Assembly: GCA_023334545.1 (NCBI GenBank)
Contig: JAADVB010000057.1
Span: forward strand, 1-64,000
From: Salisapilia sapeloensis
Lineage: Eukaryota > Oomycota > Peronosporomycetes > Peronosporales > Salisapiliaceae
Length of the DNA: 64,000 bases
Direction: 5' to 3'
Part shown: positions 10,853-22,296 of the stretch, piece by piece
How positions within the stretch are numbered: position 1 is the stretch's first letter
Layout: every line of letters starts with the position of its first letter
Notes under the pieces: model-generated
The model's database searches: none
The model's input: only the letters and a program-made list of their open reading frames with translations
Told to the model about the DNA's origin: nothing
Program-made: the position numbers and the translations under genes

Positions 10853-13017
10853 GTGCACCGTGGTGCGCTACCGCGCTTTATTTGCGGCGGCCCTCGCGGT
10901 CTTCGCGCAGCCCGTTCGCGGTGAAGGAAGCGCTGGCTCTTTGCCTACTTGGCTTGCGTACGTGACGGGAGGTCTGCTCGTCGTCATCATCGTGTACTAC
11001 TGCTGCCGACGCGCCAGGTTCGACGAGAACCTCCAGCAGCCTCTCCTCGGCGGGTGCGTCCTCTCTCTTCTTTCGTATCACCCATGACTTCGACACTGAT
11101 CCACAACTTTTTTCTTTCCAGACAATACACGGAAGATGGCCAGCCAATGACTCGGCAGGACGTCCAGGAATCGTACGTTACGCACTATACTTGTCGAACT
11201 CCGCAGTCCTGATGATATCTCTGGTAGAAACGACGAACTCGGCTCCCAGTGGACGTGCGACGTATGCGACTTCCAGAACAAGGAGACCCACAAGGTCTGC
11301 GTTCTGTGTGGCACCGACCGCGGCTTTTCTCTCGGCATTAACACGCCGCAGCATCAGCGCTCCAACTCGAGTATGTTTGCCTACTTTGTCTGTCCATTCG
11401 TATACCTAATCGAGAGTGTGTGTAGCGACCAACGTCAACAACACTGGCAACAGCTCTAGCACGAGCTTGACGCAGCAGGCGTCTTTCAACCGAACGCGTT
11501 CCTTTGCCATCCGTCGGCTCAATATGCTCAACAGCCGACAGCGGGGCGCGCGTGGACGTCAAGAGTGGGTTCGAAAGGTCGGAAAAGATGGACAGCGATA
11601 CTGGTCGCGCCGTGAGCCACGCCTCCCACCGTCGTCCAAGGCTACGGAGAACGCAGACAACGTCGAGATCGATGTGGACGACGAGAACAAGGAGTTGGCA
11701 CCACAAAAGTCGCTCGCCTTTGTCTCGCAGTTAGCGCAGACGCCGAGACATCCCGAGGGACGCATGACGTTCAAAGAGTATCGGGAAGTAGACGCGCGGG
11801 TGGCTTCGCGCGGGTACGAGATTAGTGAGCAGGACCTGGAGATTCTAGAGCAGGTGGCTGCGCTGCCGTTCAAGGACAAGTACGCCTGGTTCCTGGAGCA
11901 GACTTCGGCGCTGATCAAGCCGTGGGAAGATGGGCACTTGAAGATGCGCGTCCATCGAGAGAACGTCTTGGTGGAGAGCATGGAGCAGCTCTTGGGCGTG
12001 CAGATGGAACACATTCACATGCCCCTCCGGATCGAGTTCATTGGCGAAATGGCCATCGACGCTGGTGGACTGGAACGAGAGTGGTTCTCCCTTGTGACGG
12101 AGCGACTATTTGACGAGACGATCGGACTCTTCATGTGTGCTCACGTCGACTCGCTTGCATACGTCGTGAACCCCAACAGCGTGGAGGCGTCTGCAGACCA
12201 CCTGCTCTACTTCCGAGGAGCTGGGCGACTACTAGGCCGAGCGCTTCTGGAGGGACAGCTGATGGAAGCACACTTGGCTTTGCCTGTCCTCAAGCACTTG
12301 CTAGGCGTCCCAATATCGTTCCACGATCTCGAGTTTTATGACGTGGAAGTGTACCGCAGTCTTAAATGGATGAAGGAGAACGACGGCGTGGAAGCGCTGT
12401 CGTTGGACTTTAGCGTGACGAACCGGAAGCTCAGTGGAGAGTTAGAGACTATTGACCTCAAGGAGAACGGACGCAACATTGAAGTGACGGACGAGAACAA
12501 GGACGAGTACATCAGCCTCCGTCTCCGCTACATCATGCTGGACTCGTTCGCCGAGCAGCTGCAGCACCTCATGGCCGGCGTCTTCGAGGTCATTCCGCAG
12601 GAACTCATCCTGGTGTTCGACTACCAGGAGCTGGAGCTCGTGCTCTGCGGTGTGCCCTCCATCGACATCAACGACTGGCGTCAGCATACGCAAGTGTCAG
12701 ATGAACTTCCGGAAGAAGTGCTTGGATGGTTCTGGGAGATCGTCGAAGCCTTCTCGGACGAAGAGCGCGCTCGCCTGTTGCAGTTCACCACCGGAAGTTC
12801 CCGCGTGCCTGTGCAAGGCTTCAAGGCGCTCACGAGCTACGACGGCCGCATCTGCCACTTTACGCTCAAGGCCGTGCCGTACCCTGAGAACGGGTACCCT
12901 CGCGCCCACACGTGCTTCAACCGAATCGACATGCCTGTCTACAAGAGCAAGAAGGAGATGGAGGAAGTCATGTCGCTCGTCATCAACATGGAGGTCACTG
13001 GCTTCACGGACGAGTAA
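10851..13017 (+). CDS. Membrane-anchored RanBP2-finger HECT E3 ubiquitin ligase
   Basis: Four exons (10851..11053, 11122..11172, 11228..11370, 11426..13017) with introns of 55-68 bp; the frame closes perfectly, 662 residues. The N-terminus has a hydrophobic signal or anchor, then a strong transmembrane helix (WLAYVTGGLLVVIIVYYCC, about residues 36-54). A RanBP2-type zinc finger (WTCDVC...VCVLC, about 90-115) follows. Residues about 300-660 are a HECT domain with catalytic Cys in HTCFN near residue 628, so the ligase should be active. HECT enzymes take ubiquitin from E2 onto this Cys and then onto substrate. RanBP2-type fingers can bind ubiquitin. Membrane identity and substrates are unknown. 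Convergent with the HSA/SANT gene. Confidence 0.9.
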
Positions 13018-13154
13018 GTCGGTTTCGGAGGACAAAACGAAACTCTTTTATTTTTCCTTTCTCTTTGCTTTGTCCAAGTACGCACCGAAAACAAAGAACA
13101 CAGCTTATTTTCTTCGCTTGCTTTGCTCCATCCTAGTACCTAACTACCGCCACC

Positions 13155-16100
13155 TCATGATGCAGGAGGCTTGTCATGCAGACTGTCGCTCATCATCGCA
13201 TCCGGCATAGCCATCTCCTCCGACGTCGGTGCTGCAGACACGCTCGAGCTTGAGCTGCTTTGTTGGCTCAGCACCGTGCTGCTCGGCAAGGCGTTCGAGT
13301 TGCTCAGTAGCCTCGCGATCATCGCCACTTTCTGGGCTTCGCTCGCGTCCCGTCGGTTCAGAATCGACTGGATTTTGAGCTTCACCGCAGGCTGGCGGTC
13401 CAGCACGGCGAGCAACGACTGGCTGCTCGAGCTATTCATACGACTGCTCGATCCTCCTAGTGCCTGTCCTCCCCACGTCGACGTCGATCCGGTCTGGTAG
13501 GACGCGTGAGACGCATCCAATGCACTCGACGCTGTCGTTGCGTCCTGAGAAGCCGAAGAGTACGAGCTGCGTGGTCCGAGTGACACGGCACTCAGATGCT
13601 GCACACTTGGCGATGCAGTGGACGCGATGGATGGTGTCAACGTCGGTGTGGACGTTACGCTTACGCTCGGAGACTGTGTGTTGCTAATAGGGGCGCTCGA
13701 ATTGGCAGAAGCGACGGCTGCTGCGGCCTGCACAGCTGCAACTGCCGCCTCTTTGCTCTTGCGAATGACGTCGTCAGGTGGTAACGCGTGCGACGGCAGG
13801 AGAGCGATCAAGTCCGAGTGAGACTTGTGGGGTGCAGGCAGATTCGACAAGTGGGCTGCGCTCTGTGTCGGCAGCGCAGGCGGCGGCACTTTCTTCTTCA
13901 TGCTCTGGACGATCGCGTCGAACGAGTTGCGTAGCGACGCACTAGTGTTCTTCCTCTTGGCCTTGTCTGCTGCAGTCTGCAAAGACGCCGCTGCGTCTGC
14001 TTGCTGCTTTCGTTCCTGCGCACTCTGATGCACAAACGTATCGGCTGCATCCGTGTGCACCTTTGGAGGAGGCACACCGAGCGCGTCCTGGTACTTTACA
14101 AGCACTTCATCAGGAGAGACGCCGACGACCATTTCAAGCTCATCGTCCGGCACAGGCTCTCCCTTCCACTTGATGCCAGTGAAGGAGGACGCCGGAGCAC
14201 CAGACTTTCCTGTTGCCAGCAGCTTGTTATACCGGTCGTAGCACTGCCTCGGAGATCTTCTTCGATAGCACCAGGCAGAGGAGCTGCTGCGCGAGTTGAG
14301 GCAATGGGACACGAGCGCCCAGTTGCTGCCGTACCACCGCACGAGCGTCACGAGCAACGCGTCATCCCGTGCACTCCACTTATCCTTCTTGACGGCCTCG
14401 GCGCCACTCCTCTTGTTTCGTGCAGCCTTTGCCTTCTTGGTCGACTTGTGCGGTCGTCCAGACGACGTCTGGGCAGCCGACATCTCGGATGCACTGGATG
14501 AGATAGCTCCTGCATCGTCCAGTCCAGGACCAAGCAGCAAGGATGAAGGATCGTCCCACGACGTAGCGTCCAAAGCATCTAGGTTGGTGTCTCCCCAGAA
14601 GTCGTCGTCGTCCAGATCCGAGAGCTCCATCTTACGTTTGTCTGACGACCTTCTGCTGCTAGATAGCTTCGCATGCTTGGGCTTCCTCCCCTTCTTACTC
14701 GGTTCGACAGGCTTCGGGGGTTCTGCCTCCTGGTACGAAATAGCGTACGTCTGCTGATGGTACTGCGGATCGCCCACTTCGACCATGACCTTCTTATCAG
14801 GGTCGAGCGCCAAGTCGTACACTTCATAATGGACCTCATCGCCGTTGCGACGCAGACTATCGAGACCATCTACGTACAGAGGAGTGGAGAGCAAGCGCTG
14901 CTGCTTGTCCAGGACAGCAAGCTGTTCAAAGCTGCTGCTATTGACGTTCTGCATGGCATAAGACACTGCCTCGTCCACGTGCTGGTCCTTGTGCTCTTTC
15001 ACCTTCTCCAGCCAATTGACAGCGTACCACTCGACCGAGCTCAACTCATCCGTCTGCGCCAGCAGCAGATGCTCCTCCGGGTCCAGCTCCTGATCTTCCA
15101 GTCCAGACTGACAGTACCCCCTCTCAGCTTCCTTTACCTCTCTCTTATCCAGAGACGGCTTGCCCCACCACCCAGGCGTCTCCACTTGCACCGAGGCCAC
15201 CTGCAAGAGCTCTTGCGGAGACAGCGAAGCAAAGGTCTTTTCACTCAGACACGATCCGACCTGGAGCAACGACGCTTCTACGCTTTCCTCTGTATGCAGA
15301 CGGTAGACTGCCAGCGTCTCCCCCAGCTTCTCTCCGGCCACTTGCGCAAAAGACGCACGTAGCTTGGCGTCGACCATGGCATTCCAGTCACCATCCACTA
15401 CGACCACGGCGTCAGCTCCGAACGGGACGCTCGCTCGTCCATTCTTCTGCAACCTCGTGGGAAGTAGCGCCACCTGCGCCTGCTTCAACGCAAATTGCCG
15501 CATACTCTTCTGCACAAGAGCCTTTCGTCCGACTGTCGTGACAGCGCTTATACCCAAAACGTCCAGCAGTAGCTCTAGCACAGGGAGAAGAGACTCCAGC
15601 TGCACATACAACGCGACTCTCTTTTCCTCTTTAACGAGTCTCAGCAAGAGAGCGCATAGCTCACTGAGCTTCCCAGAGCAAGATTCGAAGAGAGCTCGGT
15701 CGGCCTGAGCCAGCTTCTCCTTGTCGGCAGGCAGTTCGACGCAGTTGCAGATACTCCGCAGTCGCAAGAGCAGCTGCATCCAGTCTTTAAACGTCGAAGA
15801 GGAAAAGCAAGAAACGGCAGACCGGTACTGCGCCTGCTGGGATGACGTCAGCTTACACGCGACGCTAGTCTCCTCCACCTTGCCCAGCTGATGCTCTCGG
15901 TCGGACCGTCTTCGACGCAGTCCGGCTGCGTGCAGGAGGAATAGGGAGATGGTGCACCCGCGTCGAGTCTCCTTGGACGTCGAGACGGTGCAGAGGGCAT
16001 CGATAGCCGACGCAGACTTCCTCCTGGAGGAAAAGGTGTGGCTGAGAGACTCATACGACACGCACCCACCTTTCTGTTCAAATAAGGCAAAGAGGAAGGA

Positions 16101-17587
16101 GGCATAGGCCTGCTGCAGTGCTGACGACCCCCACGACTCTGGTAATGCAGAGCTCATCAAGACTCTTGTCTGAGACTGCTGGACGCTGGACAGACGCTGG
16201 ACGACTTGTATGTCCTGGAAGACTGCGTTGCGCGGATCAAAGTCCATGACGATGCTCCCCCACTTGTCAAACGCCGTGATCTGGTCCATGTCTGTAGCCA
16301 GGACAGAAGAGGGGCAGACGACGCACTTGATCCTGTCAACCTGCTGCTCCACGAGACGGACGACATCCAGAGCGGCAATGTTACTGTCCCACTGGCGTCT
16401 CAACCGCTCTCGACTGCGACTGCTCGGTCCGTCATACACCTGCAGCTCTTCCGTCGAAAAGTATTGAGAGAGACTCGATAGCCACTTGGGCACGTCATAC
16501 TCGTCCACGACGATCAAGTGGATATTTTCATCTAACATCCTCGCCTGCAGAAACTTGGACACGAGCAGGCTGGAGCCCATGCCCACCTGGTCGTTCACAA
16601 ACGCATTTAGCTGATGATCGAACACTTCTTCTAGATACTGAACGCCTTCGCTTTGAATCGCCTCTGGCTTGTCTTCCTGCGTTAACAGAGACAGCACATC
16701 CTGCACCTGCCTTTGCATCTTGCTCAGTGCCTTCTGGTCAACTGTCCTCCCTTCCATCGGCACCACCTCCACCTCTACATGCGCACTCTGTCCGTTGCTT
16801 TGCTCTTCCTTGGTATCGTCCAGTGTCTTCTCCCCGCTCTCCACTCTCATGCGCGTCCTCGCAGCCGTGCGTTCCATCGTCCGCCAAAAGGCAGCCATGA
16901 GCGACGCCACCTCCCTCCCCTTCTTCCGTCGCAGCTGCTCTTCCTGTCTCTCCTGTTCATCCAGCTTATCTCGCGCCTGCCGAGCCAAGTGAGACGAAAG
17001 AGCTAATCGCCACTTGCGCGTCTCACTAAAGTCCGTCGCCATCCACCGCATTTCATCCAGCAACAGGTCATGGTGGCTCTTGCGACGGCTCGAAGGTGGG
17101 GCACGAGGCAGCTGTCTCTTTCGAGTCAACTGACCTGTCTTGGACGCTACTTGGGACGCTGTCTCGACATACGAATCGAGGCTGGACTGGAACTCGGATG
17201 CGATCTCTTGAGGAGAACGCACAGGAGACAGTGGAACCTTCTCTGGAGATGGCACAGGCGCCTGAGAACTAGTTTTAGGACTAGTATGCTCCACCTTTTG
17301 CTTTTTCAACGGTGACGTCGGTTGCACATCTGGCTTTCGCTTTAAATCTGACGCACTGGACGCTGTGTCTACTTGAGGTTGCTCGCATGGAGGTGATGGC
17401 TCTCGCAAGCTCGATCGCTTCGTTACCAGCTCTCTATTGTCATCTCATAAATACTTGAAGTGGAGGCAAGATGACAAGGTGCATACTCTAGAAGCGACTC
17501 TTTGTACTCTATAATCTTACTCCGCAGCTCCTTTAAAAGCTCTGCCTCTGTCGCCGGGCCCTCGGGAACAGAACTCGTGCTTACCAT
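13155..17587 (-). CDS. HSA-SANT chromatin scaffold with a degenerate SNF2 ATPase domain (Eaf1/p400-like)
   Basis: Exon 1 (17587..17487, MVSTSSVPEG...) joins exon 2 (17433..13155) across a 53-bp intron; 1459 residues. The long exon lacks an in-frame ATG, which led me to exon 1; the join yields one continuous N-terminal helix. An HSA domain (about 150-222) is the platform for actin and Arp4 in NuA4/SWR1-type complexes. Residues about 290-780 follow the order of SNF2 helicase motifs, but the key residues are gone: motif I reads NDQVGMGSS instead of DEMGLGKT, and the DEAH position reads VMDFDPRN. A SANT domain lies at about 1050-1110, then an S/T/A-rich tail. Likely a NuA4-type acetyltransferase scaffold without ATPase activity. 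Exon 1 is a prediction. Confidence 0.85.
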
Positions 17588-18414
17588 CTAGAATACAAGA
17601 TCAAACGTTATGGACTGAAACTACTTGTACTGTATTAAAAATTGAGTCATACGTGCGCGTTAGTCCGCAAAGAGCCCTGCGCCGCATCGACTACATGTCC
17701 AAAGGTAGCAAGAGTGTCAATAAAAATTCCTCTAGTCATGATGTATCTGATGGAGATGCAGTTATGTTGTAAAAGACACCCGCATATCCAACGGCATGGG
17801 AGCAAGTGGAGCATCGAGATGCCTCCTACAGTCCCAAGAGAGTGGGCCAAAGCCACTGCCTTGTGCAAAGGCCTGGATATACCCGCGTTGGACGACTTTT
17901 TGGATCGGATACAAACATCAAGATAAAATGGAAAAGCGCATACCTGCTGCAAAAGTCGCCGTGACTCGAGTAGGGACCTCCCTGTTGCTGCTAGTAGTGG
18001 ATAAGTGGCGCAGATCGCGAGTAGAGCGCCTGGGCGTGGCTAGAATCGGCGTCTAGAAACGAGAGTGTTGGTCACTCGCCCCCTCGGTGTTCTCGGCTCG
18101 ACCGCTCGTTTTCTAACGCGTTAATGCCAACCATAACTGTCTCGGTTTAAAGGCTCTACTTCCATTGGAAGAACGTATGTCCGTGACAGAACGTCCGGTC
18201 GTCCGCTGTCCCGCATCCTGTGCTCGACGTCTTGAAATGCTCCGCCTCTGCAGCCAGTATACAGAACCACCTTGAAGCAGGAGCGATCTTGGGGAGAAGG
18301 ATACGGGTACTCACATGCGACACAAACAAGGCAAAAGAAAAGGAAATCATGATTCGTATTGCAATCAGTGGCCAAATGGACTGTCGAACAAAGTAGAGTC
18401 TGTCTGCCTCCTAC
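17588..18414. other. Intergenic stretch with ambiguous short ORFs
   Basis: About 830 bp between the HSA/SANT gene and the amidinotransferase. Short ORFs exist on both strands: plus 17642..17926 ending in a plausible helix (PREWAKATALCKGLDIPALD), and minus frames with possible splice sites at 17953 and near 17855. None has a supported start and no family was recognised. I leave it unassigned; a small spliced gene is possible. Confidence 0.3.
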
Positions 18415-19826
18415 TTAAAAATACGACTGGAGACCGCCCGAGCGACGGACGTCGACCGTAGCGCAGTGGAAGCTGCCGCCAAACGGCATAAAGTTGCGGA
18501 ACGGGACTGGAATGACCTCAAAGCCCCAGTCCTTGAACGCCTGCTGGCACCTCTTCTCATTCGCCTCCACGATCACCGTGCCTGGCTTCAGCACCAGCAC
18601 ATTGCACGTCGCGGTCCACGGACTCGTGAAGAAGAGCGGGTGGTTGGCATCTAGCTCCGGCTCTGGCGCCATCAGCACGTCCCATCCCTTGAACATCTCC
18701 GGAAGACAGTAGTCGTAGTTTGTGCCCTTGTACGTATAACTCTTCACTGGGCGTCCTGTGATGCACGGGCGGTACGGATTCGCCAATAGCTTCCCTGGCA
18801 TCAACGGTACGAACGTACCGTCAATGTGCATGGCGTTACGGTCTTGGAAATCCAGTAGATGGATGTTATAGTCGTCTCCAAGGTGTCGCTGGAGCCACTC
18901 GATGCCGAACATGTTGGTCACCTGACTGCGCTGGGTGAAAATGTCTCGACCAAAGCGCGTGAACTCGGCTGCGTCAAACGTCGGCTCGAACTCGGTCACG
19001 ACCGACTAGCAAGCATTCCATCAGTCATGTTACATATATATATATGTAGACAGTTAAGTGATTTATATACGGTAAATGTCGACTTGTCGTCCACCCAGTC
19101 TTCATTGTACAACTCATCGCTCATCTGCGGCTTCGGAGCAGCCGTCCACTTGGCCCCTTTCTACAGCAAAACGAGTCAGTTACCACCTAACTAGATATAA
19201 TGATATAAATCATCATGACGCACGTGAAAGTACTCTTTCATCAACTTCCGAAATGGCCGGTATTCAAAATAACGCGAGCGCCAGGCCATGGGCGCTTCCA
19301 AAATTTCATTGCCAAAGACAATGAGCACGTCGCGAGGCATCGCGGCGTACAGTTGCGTCTGGGCTTCAAAATCAGGCGTCGTCACGGGCGTATTAAACTC
19401 CATGGCTTCTGGACGACGGACCGTCACGCCCTCTCCTTCCAGCACTTGGGCCAGATAATCGAGCTCGTCCGCCGCTCCAGCCATGAGTTCAGACGGGAAC
19501 CGCTCGCCACTCTTACTTTTGTACATATCCCAGTATTTGGACGGCCACACCGCTTTCCCCGCGACATGCCACTCGGGGATCGTAGCGCCGTCCACCCTCC
19601 CGACAATCACCTCCTCCAGAGGATCCCACTCGTTGAACGAGTTCACGATGGGCCGCTGGCGGTTCACATGCATATGCGGCATGTCGTCTTGGTCGGTTTC
19701 GACTAGAACTCCATCAAGCTTGTGCTGCAGTGCTGGCGCTGCTAAGGAGCTCTTGGATCGGCTCGTCGTGTGGACGGACCGGACGAACTTTTGAAGATAG
19801 CTCAGGCGGTGGCGTATGAGGTTCAT
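18415..19826 (-). CDS. GATM: Mitochondrial glycine amidinotransferase-like enzyme
   Basis: Three exons (19826..19224, 19160..19071, 19005..18415), introns of 63 and 65 bp, all in phase; 427 residues against 423 for human AGAT. The N-terminus (MNLIRHRLSYLQKFVRSVHT) is basic and amphipathic, a typical mitochondrial presequence. Active-site motifs of the family are intact: FDAAEF...GRDIF, the MHID histidine, and the nucleophilic Cys in SFHCATVDVRR near residue 412. AGAT moves the amidino group of arginine to glycine to give guanidinoacetate, the creatine precursor. Related enzymes use other acceptors such as inosamine phosphates, so the acceptor is not certain. Confidence 0.92.
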
Positions 19827-20977
19827 GGCACTTGTCGTTCGGATAAGCTCGGTGTTCCTTTGCGTGTTTTTGGGCGCGAAGTGGATTTGGATGTGATCCT
19901 CCCTCGCTCGGAACCTCGTGGGAAGTCTCCACTGGAGCCTTTTCGATCAAATCACACAAATGAAGCCATCGTTTCCATTAATTGATTCGACACAATTAGA
20001 TTCGTCGCAAGCGGTGGAAAAAAGAATCCATTCCGAAAAATAGATCTCTGTCTACACAAAGACACCAGTACCGTGTAATAGTAATATATTGGCATAGTAT
20101 GGCAAGTTGAAGCTGGCTGAAATGTATCGATTCCTTCAGTGCCTACGTTTCGCTCGTCTGACTTTGAAAGATCGCAGACTTTTTATGTGACCGTTCACGA
20201 TACTTGCCATGGTCGCATTCGTTTTGCTTTATCTTTCAGTCGCGCACACAGGCACCGCGTGACAGGAACGTGTCTTTTCAAGGAGCTGAAACGGAATTCA
20301 ACAAGATGATGTGAATTTCGTTTCAGTACACCACCGCCTCTGCCAAAGTTGGATTGCTTATTTGATGCAGGGCACGGAATCAGACTGCAAGTATAAGCTT
20401 CGAACATGAAGCGCATGTCACGTAGAGAAGGTGCAGTAGATGGATACTTGATGGAAAGAAAGCAAGTTGCCAAAGGCGGCAGGCATCACATTAATCAAGC
20501 AGATATGGCAACCTTCTAGCAACCTCCATAAAACCCTTCAGGAAACATTCCCGTATGCAAAATCGAGCGCGAATTGGACCGGAACACCAGCCTCCGCACG
20601 CACGCCATCCCTCTCCCATCGCTCTTTCACAACGTAAGTCGACTTTTCTTGTTGCTTCTGATCTGCATCCGCCAAGGATGTATGCAAATGACCTTGGCTG
20701 CTACTTGCTGGTGTCCAAACGTCTCACCATTGTTGTGATCATCTCGAAAAGTGAGAAACGAAAAGTCCCGTAGCTACGGTGCTGCTTGGATAATTCGGAT
20801 ACAGTCATCACCCATATATATGTGTGCATAATTATGTTGCTCATGTGCCTTGTACGATGCAAGAGCATTTGTCCCCGATCAATAAGACTCCATTCATCTA
20901 TGATTTTGATCTCGAGTCCATTTCCATATCCGAACGACTTCTCTAATCCATATCTTGTCCAGACGTACCAAGCAGTC
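19827..20977. promoter_or_regulatory. Divergent promoter region with a probable 5'-UTR intron of the ILRUN-like gene
   Basis: About 1.15 kb between the amidinotransferase and ILRUN-like start codons. A strong donor (AAC|GTAAGT at 20634) and an acceptor (TTGTCCAG, ending 20962) frame a 329-bp intron 15 bases before the ATG at 20978, and the sequence ahead of the donor is pyrimidine-rich like a leader. No coding exon is evident. Confidence 0.4.
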
Positions 20978-21664
20978 ATGGCAGATGACTTGATGCGCAT
21001 GTTCCAGAGCATTACCACGACGGACCATGATGAGTTGATCGACCAATTCGCCCATTTACTGCAAACGGACGTGAACACTGCCAACTTTTTCCTCGAATCG
21101 TCCAACTGGAACGTCGAACTCGCGGTCAACAACTACCTCGCCATGGCTGCCAACCCTCCTGCACAGCACTCGCCTGCCAGTATGCAGGACAGTGATGCTG
21201 CCATGGACGACTCGGATGACGCAGTGGATCCGTCGCAGGTCATGGACCCCGAAGCAAAGTTTGTCAGCGACTTATCCCAGTCTCAGAACATTGTCTTTGC
21301 GCCACAATCCGTCGTTAACATGCAGTGGACGTTCGTAAACAGCGGACCCATCCCATGGCCAGCAGAAACGGCGCTCGTGTTTTCCAATGGAGAGCAGTTC
21401 AACGGTCCGGAGCGCATCGAACTGAAGAGCGCTGCGCCGGGGGAAAGGATAGACATCCAAGTATCTCTCCAGATGCCGTCCGAGGTCGGGTCGTACGCCG
21501 GCAGCTGGCGATTAAAGTATGCAGACGGTTTCTTTGGTGACGCGGTGTGGGCTATTTTAAACGTTGGTCAGAACCAAGACGGACGGGAAATGGCGGGTGG
21601 GAAGAACCCGCAGACGAACGTGTTTGACGGTCGAGGGAACGAGGTGGAAGACATGGATATCTAG
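20978..21664 (+). CDS. ILRUN: ILRUN-like protein (UBA-like plus NBR1-type FW domain)
   Basis: 228 residues, ATG at 20978 chosen because the UBA-like domain begins right after it. Residues about 1-55 form a UBA-like three-helix unit (ELIDQFAHLLQTD...NWNVELAVNNYLA). An acidic linker follows. Residues about 88-195 form an NBR1/FW domain with the tryptophan pattern MQWTFVNSGPIPWP...GSYAGSWRLKYADG. This is the architecture of human ILRUN (C6orf106), a regulator of p300/CBP and IRF3-dependent transcription; NBR1 itself is an autophagy receptor. The oomycete role is unknown. Convergent with the next gene, 100 bp apart. Confidence 0.88.
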   Translation: MADDLMRMFQSITTTDHDELIDQFAHLLQTDVNTANFFLESSNWNVELAVNNYLAMAANPPAQHSPASMQDSDAAMDDSDDAVDPSQVMDPEAKFVSDLSQSQNIVFAPQSVVNMQWTFVNSGPIPWPAETALVFSNGEQFNGPERIELKSAAPGERIDIQVSLQMPSEVGSYAGSWRLKYADGFFGDAVWAILNVGQNQDGREMAGGKNPQTNVFDGRGNEVEDMDI

Positions 21665-21764
21665 ACCTGCTCGCATGAACTGCCGCCTCGTATCTATCCT
21701 ACGTCTGAGTTGAAAGACAAATACGAAATTGTTCCATTCAGAATATATTGTAGCATGCGTGGCA

Positions 21765-22296
21765 CTAGTAAAAGAGTTGGTAGTAGGGAGCTGGAGGAGC
21801 CTCCAGCATGACTGGGCACGTGTCCAGCTCTGGCGTTTCGAATAGACGCATGATTGATGCCAAGTACGTTTCCTTTGGTAGCTCTCGCATGCATGTCTGG
21901 AGGCTTGGATGCATTTCAATGTGGCCGAGACGACGCACGATGTTGTAGGCTTGGATTGGTGTGTTGGGCGAGAGGACTCCGTCTGCAGACAGGCCTCCGC
22001 CGACTTGGGCGAGGAACTCGGTTGTATCGCGAATGAGCTGGTGTGTAGAAACTTCGCCACGCTTTTCGGACAGCCATCCAGGCATCTCTAGCTCGGATTT
22101 ATTCAAAACATCCACGAGCTTGTGCACGTTGTTGTGGTCCCACATGAAGACCAGTCCGGATAGCACGCCCTCAAACTCCATTTCCTAGGCACGATATTAG
22201 ATCTAGTGTATGTATGATGAATAGATGACGTACGTGTTTGAAGGGACAGTGGGAGAACGTTGCATCAGTGTCGGGGATAATCCGTCTGTTCACCAT
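21765..22296 (-). CDS. Conserved-looking protein of unknown function, 160 aa
   Basis: Exon 1 (22296..22234) and exon 2 (22184..21765) join in phase across a 49-bp intron, giving MVNRRIIPDTDATFSHCPFKH followed by EMEFEGVLSGLVFMWDHNN. I do not recognise the family. The composition is that of a soluble globular protein, with no signal peptide, membrane helix or repeat. Visible blocks are a WDHNNVHKLVDVL helix, a central helix about FLAQVGGG and a C-terminal helix ETYLASIMRLFE before an aromatic tail (PYYQLFY). The clean splice and full use of the frame argue for a real gene. Confidence 0.65.

Noticed and set aside
12650-13210. 186-residue plus-strand ORF overlapping the HECT 3' end
   Set aside because: Frame shadow of the HECT catalytic region; Ser/Arg-rich and no start context.
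17642-18056. Plus and minus short ORFs that might be a small spliced gene
   Set aside because: Several joins are possible but none gives a start codon plus a recognisable protein; left unassigned.
19026-19048. TA-rich run
   Set aside because: A short microsatellite inside an intron of the amidinotransferase gene; no further meaning.
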